From Actinomycetota bacterium (GTDB lineage Bacteria; Actinomycetota; Actinomycetes; S36-B12), in NCBI GenBank assembly GCA_947499275.1, contig CANMNM010000007.1, positions 1 through 19,701 on the forward strand: a stretch of 19,701 nucleotides of DNA, written 5' to 3'. The stretch's first letter is position 1; every line of letters begins with the position of its first letter. The position numbers and the translations under genes were made by a program. Below the pieces are notes generated by a model that saw nothing but the letters and a program-made list of their open reading frames with translations, was not told the origin of the DNA and made no database searches. Below, in pieces: positions 14,317 through 19,701 of the stretch.

Positions 14317-16491
14317 CTAGGAGACTTCACCGGTGAGCACTCCCGACTCCAGTGCACTAGAGCGCTTACTCTGGATAGCGATCAACAGTTCTTGAACATC
14401 GGTGAGACGTGCACCTGATTCATCGAATAAACGTCGGATCCAATTCCCTTCGGCATTCAAGTCCCATGCCGCGCTACCCGGGGCGAATCCCAAGTTGAGT
14501 AAATCCTCTATCTCAGCAATTTGTTCAGGGTCAAGGATGCTCACCAAGGTCTCAACCCGTCGATCCAGATTACGGTGCATAAGGTCGGCCGAACCAATCC
14601 ACACGGATCGGTTGCCACCATTGGTAAAGGTGTAAACCCGGCTGTGCTCAAGGAAACGTCCCATGACGCTGACAACCCGGATCGTTTCGCTCAGGCCGGG
14701 AACGCCGGGGCGCAGGGCGCAAATCCCACGAACCCAAATATCAATGGGGACGCCCACAATCGATGCCCGGTACAGCGAGTCAATGATCGCCTCGTCAACA
14801 AGTGAGTTGCACTTGAAACGAATACCGGACGGGCGACCTTCAAGGTGGTGGGTAATTTCCCGGTCAATGCGAGCGATCAAGCCAGTTCGAACGGAGTGCG
14901 GGGCCACAAGGAGACGGTTGTAATCGGTGTTCATTGAATAACCAGAAAGAACATTGAAAAGATTCGACACGTCCTCGCCCACCTGCGGGTTACTGGTCAG
15001 CAGGCCGTAATCCTCGTAGAGGCGCGCCGTCTTTGGGTGATAATTCCCGGTACCTATATGGCAGTACCTGCGAAGTTGGTCACCATCGTCGCGGACCACC
15101 ATGGACAACTTACTGTGGGTTTTTAATCCAACGAGCCCGTAGACGACGTGTACCCCAGCCTGTTCAAGTTTGCGTGCCCAATCAATATTATTTTGTTCAT
15201 CAAAGCGTGCCTTGATTTCGACAATTGCAAGTACTTGTTTACCTTCTTCTGCCGCGAGGATAAGCGCGTCGACAATTGGTGAATCACCGGAAGTGCGGTA
15301 AAGGGTTTGCTTAATGGCCAAAACCTGTGGGTCAACGGCAGCCTGTTCGAGAAAAAGTTGAACACTGGTTGAGAAAGAGTCATAGGGGTGGTGCAGTAGG
15401 ACATCTTTTTCACGGACGATACTCAAAATGTCAGGAGCGCTAGAACTTTCAACATCGGAGAGGGCTCGTGAAGTTTTGGGAACGAACTTACGTTGCTTGA
15501 GATCATCGCGGTCAAGACTCACAATTGTCCACAAACCGGTTAAGTCCAAAGGTCCAGGCAATCGGAATACCTCTAGATCAGTGACATCAAGCTCGCTCAC
15601 CAGCAGGTCAAGGACATAAGGATCGATGTTTTCTTCGACCTCAAGGCGTACGGGAGGTCCAAAGCGTCGACGTACCAATTCACGTTCAAGGGCAAGGAGC
15701 AGATTCTCTGCGTCGTCTTCTTCGACTTCAACGTCTTCATTGCGAGTGACCCGGAAGGCATGATGCTCTCGGATCTCCATTCCAGGAAACAGGTCACTCA
15801 AATGCGCGGCAATGATGTCTTCAAGTGGCACGTAGCGCGATGGACCAACTTCAATGAAACGTGGAAGTAACGGCGGAACCTTGACACGTGCGAAAAGTTG
15901 ATTTTCCGTGATTGGATTTTGGACCACGACGGCAAGGTTGAGTGAGAGCCCGCTGATGTAGGGAAAAGGGTGTGAAGGATCAACCGCAAGTGGAGTTAAA
16001 ATCGGAAAAACCTGTGCGTCAAAGAACAGGTCCATTTCATTTTTTTCAACGGGTGTGAGCTGATCCCAACGCAGGATGTGAATACCCGCTTCCGTCAGCT
16101 CTGGTTCAACGGTGTTAACGAAGTAGTCGGCCTGTTGCCGTTGCAACGCGAATGCACGTTCCCAAATATTTTCGAGAACTTCCTTTGGGGTGTATCCGCT
16201 GGCGGCTCGCACAGCAATTCCGGTAGCTATGCGACGTTTGAGGCCAGCCACTCGAACCATAAAGAACTCGTCAAGGTTGCTGGCAAAAATTGCGAGAAAC
16301 TTGGCACGCTCAAGCAGCGGCAGTCCAGTGTCCTCGGCCAGGTCAAGGACCCGTTTGTTAAAGGCGAGCCAGGAGAGTTCTCGATCGAGGAACCGATTCG
16401 ACGGTAGGTCGCTGGCGTACTCATCCTTGAGGATAATTGCCGCAAATTCACCCGTTGGGGGACCGTCAGCCGAATAGTCCGAGATACTCAT
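14317..16491 (-). CDS. ppk1: Polyphosphate kinase 1
   Basis: Reversibly transfers the terminal phosphate of ATP to inorganic polyphosphate. ATG 16491 gives 724 residues, in the normal range of about 690-740, and begins shortly before the N-domain motif NRELSWLxFN-like [19 protein letters not shown] 16542 is possible but adds an unlike 17-residue extension. The phosphorylated catalytic His is His478 in [22 protein letters not shown] just upstream, [16 protein letters not shown] in the N-domain and [16 protein letters not shown] near the end are diagnostic. It stands 82 bases downstream of mshD and is followed by the CYTH-CHAD gene. A short inverted repeat touches the start codon. Confidence 0.96.
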   Translation of the reverse strand: MSISDYSADGPPTGEFAAIILKDEYASDLPSNRFLDRELSWLAFNKRVLDLAEDTGLPLLERAKFLAIFASNLDEFFMVRVAGLKRRIATGIAVRAASGYTPKEVLENIWERAFALQRQQADYFVNTVEPELTEAGIHILRWDQLTPVEKNEMDLFFDAQVFPILTPLAVDPSHPFPYISGLSLNLAVVVQNPITENQLFARVKVPPLLPRFIEVGPSRYVPLEDIIAAHLSDLFPGMEIREHHAFRVTRNEDVEVEEDDAENLLLALERELVRRRFGPPVRLEVEENIDPYVLDLLVSELDVTDLEVFRLPGPLDLTGLWTIVSLDRDDLKQRKFVPKTSRALSDVESSSAPDILSIVREKDVLLHHPYDSFSTSVQLFLEQAAVDPQVLAIKQTLYRTSGDSPIVDALILAAEEGKQVLAIVEIKARFDEQNNIDWARKLEQAGVHVVYGLVGLKTHSKLSMVVRDDGDQLRRYCHIGTGNYHPKTARLYEDYGLLTSNPQVGEDVSNLFNVLSGYSMNTDYNRLLVAPHSVRTGLIARIDREITHHLEGRPSGIRFKCNSLVDEAIIDSLYRASIVGVPIDIWVRGICALRPGVPGLSETIRVVSVMGRFLEHSRVYTFTNGGNRSVWIGSADLMHRNLDRRVETLVSILDPEQIAEIEDLLNLGFAPGSAAWDLNAEGNWIRRLFDESGARLTDVQELLIAIQSKRSSALESGVLTGEVS

Positions 16492-16504
16492 GCACGTATC
16501 GTGC
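16492..16504 (-). promoter_or_regulatory. Inverted repeat abutting the ppk1 start codon
   Basis: GCACGATACGTGC on the minus strand: 5-bp arms around 3 bases, ending one base before ATG 16491. It could be a small operator or an mRNA hairpin that hinders initiation. No strong Shine-Dalgarno is visible at the usual distance. The rest of the 82-base mshD-ppk1 gap shows no clear promoter. Confidence 0.35.
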
Positions 16505-16573
16505 CATGAGGAGGTTCTGCAAGGTGAACCCAAGGCGATCAAAGAGCCAAGTGCTGTTGAATTTCGGACTTCT

Positions 16574-17551
16574 CTACTGATCGGGCCGCCGGTACATCAC
16601 GTCGGTGTCCCAATGCACGAACTTCATGCTTTCATAGAGGGTAATGGCCCGCTCATTGGAAGAATCGACATACAGCATTGCCTGCCGAAGCCCGAGGCTT
16701 CGCAAATACGTCAATCCCAAGGCGCTCAAGGCTCGTCCCAACCCTGGTACCCGGTTTTCCGGATCAACGGCCAGGACGTAGACCTCGCCAATTGCCTCGT
16801 GGCTGTGATCCGATCCATGTCCGCCAGATCCATGAACTTTGGTCCAGTGAAATCCGATGATCGCATCGGTGTGCGAGTCAACAGCGATGAAGAATCCGTC
16901 TGGGTTAAACCAGGACTCCTTCAGCCGCGTCAAAATATCGGCTTTTGTCCAGTTACCTTGATCCGGTAGATCGGCGAAGGCGCGTGCATTGACCGCCAAT
17001 ACTCCCTCAATGTCAGTCGCTGGATCAAATATCCGGATCGATACACCGGCTGGAATCTGTGCCGGTGGAAGTGGCGCGAAAAGTGAACGTCGCATTTGCC
17101 ACAAGGAGCGACTTAGCACGAAACCAAGCGAGTCGGCGAGAGATTGCACACCACTTGTGAGTCCATGCGCCCAGACGCGCAGTCGCCCGTCGGGTGAGAC
17201 TTTCAATGCTTGTTCTACTAGCGCGTGACCCACCCCACTGTTTCGTGATTCTGGAGTCACTACCAACTCAGCACTTGCGCCTTCAACGAGATCAGTGACG
17301 TCCACGTGCGCGTAACCAACAATGCGTAAATGGTCTTCCCCATGAACTCCATGAACTCCGCGATCGTCAGAAAGCCCAAGTATGTGCAGGCCACTTTCAC
17401 CGGAGAGAAGGTGCAGCCATGCGTGCTCACTCAACGGACGAACACCATCAAATTCCGTTGCACTGTCGAGAAGTTGAGTTATTTGATCCACTTGCGCGGC
17501 ATCAAGATGGTCCAGAACGACGGTTGAAATAACCGGAAGTTGATGAGACAT
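16574..17551 (-). CDS. mshD: Mycothiol synthase
   Basis: Acetylates Cys-GlcN-inositol with acetyl-CoA in the last step of mycothiol synthesis. The 325 residues form two GNAT domains, as in mycobacterial MshD (about 315). The N-terminal acetyl-CoA loop is [16 protein letters not shown] (101-116) and the active C-terminal one is [18 protein letters not shown] (263-280). [17 protein letters not shown] and [14 protein letters not shown] are family signatures. Two His-rich loops are unusual: [11 protein letters not shown] (64-74) and [13 protein letters not shown] (240-252), the second inserted just before the strand leading to the CoA loop. ATG 17551 comes six bases after the glnR stop. The glnR-mshD order is the same as Rv0818-Rv0819 in M. 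tuberculosis. Confidence 0.95.
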   Translation of the reverse strand: MSHQLPVISTVVLDHLDAAQVDQITQLLDSATEFDGVRPLSEHAWLHLLSGESGLHILGLSDDRGVHGVHGEDHLRIVGYAHVDVTDLVEGASAELVVTPESRNSGVGHALVEQALKVSPDGRLRVWAHGLTSGVQSLADSLGFVLSRSLWQMRRSLFAPLPPAQIPAGVSIRIFDPATDIEGVLAVNARAFADLPDQGNWTKADILTRLKESWFNPDGFFIAVDSHTDAIIGFHWTKVHGSGGHGSDHSHEAIGEVYVLAVDPENRVPGLGRALSALGLTYLRSLGLRQAMLYVDSSNERAITLYESMKFVHWDTDVMYRRPDQ

Positions 17552-17557
17552 GATGCG

Positions 17558-18277
17558 TTACGACTGCAGTTGATCGATACGCCCGTTGGCAGATTCGGGG
17601 GTTTCGAGAACAAATCGATAACCAACATTTCGTACCGTTCCGATTAGGGCTTCGTTCTCTAATCCAAGTTTCGCGCGAAGGCGTCGGACATGCACGTCAA
17701 CGGTTCGGGTTCCACCGAAGTAGTCGTAACCCCACACTTCTTGCAATAGAACGGCGCGAGTGAAAACACGACCTGGGTGTTGAGCGAGGTGTTTTAATAA
17801 CTCAAATTCTTTAAATGTTAAATCGAGTGGACGACCATTGAGTCGAACGCTGTAGCTGACCTCGTCAATGTGTAAGGCTCCTAGATTAATTTCTTCAGGG
17901 CTGCGATTCGCGTCAATTCCCAAACTAATGTTGTAGCGAGCAACAGCGATCCGCAGTCGTGCTTCAAGTTCAGCGGGGGAAGTCGTATTCAACATGAAGT
18001 CGTCAATTCCCCAGTCACCTTGGACCGCGGTGAGGTTCCCTTCTGTGGTGATCAGCAGGATGGGCGCACCAGCACCCGTGTCACACAGCAATCGAGTAAA
18101 ACTACGAACGGCTGCGAGATCCATGCGTCCGTCAACGAGGACGACATCGGAATTATCGACCGCCAATAAAGAAGATGGTTCAGCCCCCAAAACGCGAACG
18201 CTGTGATTGAGGAGTGTCAATGCTGGAAGAACTTCAGCGGAAGAGTGCATGGCACGGGTCAAGAGAACTATTCGCAT
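17558..18277 (-). CDS. glnR: GlnR-type orphan OmpR-family transcriptional regulator
   Basis: DNA-binding regulator of 239 residues. ATG 18277 has a near-perfect AGGAGGT just upstream (18281-18287); the longer frame from 18430 lacks family likeness. The receiver-like domain (1-115) follows actinobacterial GlnR closely: [36 protein letters not shown] and DWGIDDFML. The usual acidic pair at the end of the first strand is missing, as expected for GlnR, which works without classical phosphorylation. The winged helix (about 132-225) has the recognition segment [14 protein letters not shown] and ends in RNVGYRF. GlnR controls nitrogen assimilation and, in several actinobacteria, phosphate and carbon genes. 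Position ahead of mshD supports the assignment. No sensor kinase is adjacent. Confidence 0.9.
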   Translation of the reverse strand: MRIVLLTRAMHSSAEVLPALTLLNHSVRVLGAEPSSLLAVDNSDVVLVDGRMDLAAVRSFTRLLCDTGAGAPILLITTEGNLTAVQGDWGIDDFMLNTTSPAELEARLRIAVARYNISLGIDANRSPEEINLGALHIDEVSYSVRLNGRPLDLTFKEFELLKHLAQHPGRVFTRAVLLQEVWGYDYFGGTRTVDVHVRRLRAKLGLENEALIGTVRNVGYRFVLETPESANGRIDQLQS

Positions 18278-18280
18278 GCG

Positions 18281-18287
18281 ACCTCCT
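18281..18287 (-). promoter_or_regulatory. Ribosome-binding site of glnR
   Basis: AGGAGGT on the minus strand, three bases before ATG 18277. It is the strongest Shine-Dalgarno in the window and decides the glnR start against the 51-residue longer frame. Confidence 0.8.
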
Positions 18288-18325
18288 AAATCAAGGCTAA
18301 GACTACCTATTGCATATTTCACGCA

Positions 18326-18348
18326 TATATAGGTGCCGACTAAGTCAC
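18326..18348 (-). promoter_or_regulatory. Candidate glnR promoter with GlnR-like half site
   Basis: The 96-base divergent gap holds an AT-rich core. On the minus strand TATATA (18331-18326) could be the glnR -10, giving a leader of about 40 bases with a Shine-Dalgarno. Directly upstream lies GTGAC-n6-GGCAC (18348-18333), a partial match to the published GlnR box unit gTnAc-n6-GaAAc. Autoregulation is therefore conceivable. The match is short and could be chance. Confidence 0.35.
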
Positions 18349-18361
18349 GAGAGCCAACCGG

Positions 18362-18367
18362 CAAAAT
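18362..18367 (+). promoter_or_regulatory. Candidate -10 box for alpha/beta hydrolase gene
   Basis: CAAAAT on the plus strand, six bases AGGGGC, then ATG 18374. The spacing equals the other leaderless candidates but the hexamer is imperfect. AGGGG itself is too close to the ATG to act as a normal Shine-Dalgarno. Confidence 0.35.
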
Positions 18368-18373
18368 AGGGGC

Positions 18374-19180
18374 ATGCACTCCGAATTCACCCTGTATACG
18401 CGGGATGAAGTGCGTATTGCGGGAACCCATTCAACGTGGGTTCACGCAAAGACTGATTCAGATCCACTTGCCCTAGGGATTGTTCTGGCCCACGGCTTCA
18501 CGGGGAACCGCGAGCAAGACCATGTGAAAAAAGTGGTTGCGGCTTTGAGGGAATTTGGTGGGGTACTTGCCCTCGACCTTCGCGGTCATGGGGATTCCGG
18601 TGGTGAAGGCACGATGGGCATGGATGAAATTTATGACGTCGATGCAGCCGTAGCCCATGCCCGCGACTTCGGTTACCGCAGCGTGGCAACTGTTGGCTTT
18701 TCCATGGGTGGTTCAGTTGTATTGCGTCAGGCTGCACTGGCACAGGGTGCGGCTAAACCGGATCTTGTTGTTAGCGTGAGCGCCCCCGCATTTTGGTTCT
18801 ACCGTGGAACACCGATTATGCGAGTGGTTCATCGACTCATTGAGACCCAAGCGGGTCGGCTGGTTTTGCGCGGCAAAGGTGTCCATATTTCCAGCACGCC
18901 GTGGCCAGATCCACCCCCGATTTCACCTGAAGTTGCGGTTGAGCGGCTGTCGCACATGCCACTGTTAATCGTGCACGGCGACGTGGACAAGTACTTCCCG
19001 GTTGAGCATGCCTACGCCCTGGAAAATGCGATCGAGCGAGCCGGCAATGCAAATGCCACGGTGATCGTGGTTGAGGGGTTCGGGCACGCCGAGACGGCCA
19101 TTAGTGAGGAAACTCTGACCGGCATCGGGGAATGGCTGAGGTCCCATGTCCCACATGAGCAAAATGGCGTGAACGGGTAG
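18374..19180 (+). CDS. Alpha/beta hydrolase, probable serine esterase/lipase
   Basis: Cytoplasmic alpha/beta-hydrolase of 268 residues with a complete triad: nucleophile Ser110 in GFSMGG (108-113), Asp205 in HGDVDKYFP (201-209) and His238 in GFGHAE (236-241). The oxyanion-loop motif is HGFTGN (40-45), and [11 protein letters not shown] (67-77) is typical of the fold. No signal peptide or lid domain of note. The substrate cannot be deduced; esters of small acids or lysophospholipid-type substrates are possible. It is divergent from glnR and followed after 9 bases by a 33-codon membrane gene. Its TAG stop forms part of a candidate promoter for that gene. Confidence 0.9.
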   Translation: MHSEFTLYTRDEVRIAGTHSTWVHAKTDSDPLALGIVLAHGFTGNREQDHVKKVVAALREFGGVLALDLRGHGDSGGEGTMGMDEIYDVDAAVAHARDFGYRSVATVGFSMGGSVVLRQAALAQGAAKPDLVVSVSAPAFWFYRGTPIMRVVHRLIETQAGRLVLRGKGVHISSTPWPDPPPISPEVAVERLSHMPLLIVHGDVDKYFPVEHAYALENAIERAGNANATVIVVEGFGHAETAISEETLTGIGEWLRSHVPHEQNGVNG

Positions 19181-19183
19181 AGT
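19178..19183 (+). promoter_or_regulatory. Candidate -10 box for the 33-codon membrane gene
   Basis: TAGAGT (TAnnnT), whose first three bases are the hydrolase stop codon, then six bases TCACCC, then ATG 19190. No Shine-Dalgarno precedes that ATG, so a leaderless start is plausible. Confidence 0.4.
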
Positions 19184-19189
19184 TCACCC

Positions 19190-19291
19190 ATGTTGGAAAT
19201 CGTGTACACATCGCTCCTCGTTATTGCAATCGGTGCCGCCGGTTTTTTCTCGTTTTATGTTGTGGCAAAACTCTTTAAGGGCCAAGGCTGA
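19190..19291 (+). CDS. 33-residue single-pass membrane peptide
   Basis: Short gene with one transmembrane helix: after MLEIVYTS, residues 9-27 (LLVIAIGAAGFFSFYVVAK) are hydrophobic, and the tail LFKGQG is basic, suggesting a cytoplasmic C-terminus. I recognise no named family. Support comes from the placement of ATG 19190 behind a TAnnnT box, the snug fit between the hydrolase (9-base gap) and the nitrobindin-family gene (3-base gap), and the sensible membrane-peptide composition. It may be a small partner of a membrane complex. Confidence 0.6.
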   Translation: MLEIVYTSLLVIAIGAAGFFSFYVVAKLFKGQG

Positions 19292-19294
19292 TCT

Positions 19295-19701
19295 GTGGAC
19301 AAGCTTCCTGTTGAAGTCATGCCACTTTCGTGGCTGATCGGAAGCTGGGTTGGAGTCGGACTGGGTACTTACCCCACAATCGAGGATTTTAGATTCGGGC
19401 AGGAAGTTGTATTTTCCTGTGACGGTCGACCATTTATTAACTATGTTTCCCGCAGCTGGCTCCTCGACGAAGCGGGCGAGCGAATTAAACCCCTCGCAAC
19501 CGAGTCTGGGTATTGGCGTCCACGCCCGGACAATCAGATTGAATTAGTTCTGTCTCACCCAACGGGTTTTGCCGAAATCTATATTGGTACAACCGAGGTG
19601 CTTGGTTTGGACAATGCAAAAATTACGAGCGCACGAGCAACTTTGAAAACTGACGTTGTTGTTCGAACCGAAAGCGCGAAACCGTATACCGACGGCGAGC
19701 G
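19295..19701 (+). CDS. Nitrobindin / FABP-like family protein, 3'-truncated
   Basis: Ten-stranded beta-barrel family (THAP4-like, formerly DUF1794) that in characterised members binds heme through a C-terminal His and reacts with nitric oxide or peroxynitrite. GTG 19295 has AAGG 7 nt upstream (19284-19287). Family signatures in the 135 visible residues: LIGSWVGVG (with the GxWxGxG motif), TYPTIEDFRFGQEVVFSC, INYVSRSW, ESGYWRP and ELVLSHPTGFAEIYIG. The reading frame runs off the window end, so about 20-30 residues, including the expected heme-ligand His, are not visible. In M. tuberculosis a homologue (Rv0813c) also lies close to glnR-mshD, supporting a conserved neighbourhood. Confidence 0.9.
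   Translation, partial: MDKLPVEVMPLSWLIGSWVGVGLGTYPTIEDFRFGQEVVFSCDGRPFINYVSRSWLLDEAGERIKPLATESGYWRPRPDNQIELVLSHPTGFAEIYIGTTEVLGLDNAKITSARATLKTDVVVRTESAKPYTDGE

Noticed and set aside
18278..18430. 51-residue N-terminal extension of glnR
   Set aside because: A strong AGGAGGT decides ATG 18277, and the GlnR family begins at that Met; the extension runs through the divergent promoter region and the neighbouring gene start.

Overview
The window reads as chromosomal DNA of an actinobacterium with a compact, medium-GC genome (GC near one half, judged by eye). The lineage evidence is the gene set: mycothiol synthase (mshD) directly behind a GlnR-type orphan response regulator, a GT4-type glycogen synthase, a MutT1-type Nudix/histidine-phosphatase fusion next to ppk1, a DUF6457-like protein beside mobA, and an Excalibur-tailed nuclease. 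GTG/TTG starts, overlapping genes and apparently leaderless promoters (a TAnnnT-like box 6-7 nt before the start codon) fit the same group. A small-genome aquatic actinobacterium is my guess. I see no phage, transposon, CRISPR array, tRNA or rRNA, and no gene-free stretch above 300 bases.

Layout. 1-2803 (+): 5'-truncated glpD, a 93-residue very acidic repeat protein, then a secreted HNH nuclease whose Shine-Dalgarno lies inside a 13-bp hairpin. 2807-4831 (-): molybdenum-cofactor operon mobA, DUF6457-like gene, moeA. 4939-4976: terminator. 4995-9885 (-): glycogen synthase, a DMT/EamA exporter overlapping it, a ferredoxin-reductase-type flavoprotein, and a 505-residue protein of unknown function. 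9962-11290 (+): secreted trypsin-like protease, divergent from glgA. 11295-18277 (-): glnR, mshD, ppk1, CYTH-CHAD protein, mutT1 and a lipoprotein, mostly overlapping or a few bases apart. 18374-19701 (+): alpha/beta hydrolase, a 33-residue membrane peptide and a 3'-truncated nitrobindin-family gene.

The genes are mostly housekeeping: glycerol-3-phosphate oxidation, Moco synthesis, glycogen, mycothiol and polyphosphate metabolism, and nucleotide sanitation. The glnR-mshD-ppk1-CHAD-mutT1 run places nitrogen control, low-molecular-weight thiol synthesis and polyphosphate in one transcription direction. The least explained parts are the acidic repeat protein with its hairpin-gated nuclease neighbour, the unknown protein paired with a flavoprotein reductase, a CHAD domain that appears to have lost its signature residues and carries an AT-rich patch, and the repeated leaderless start architecture.
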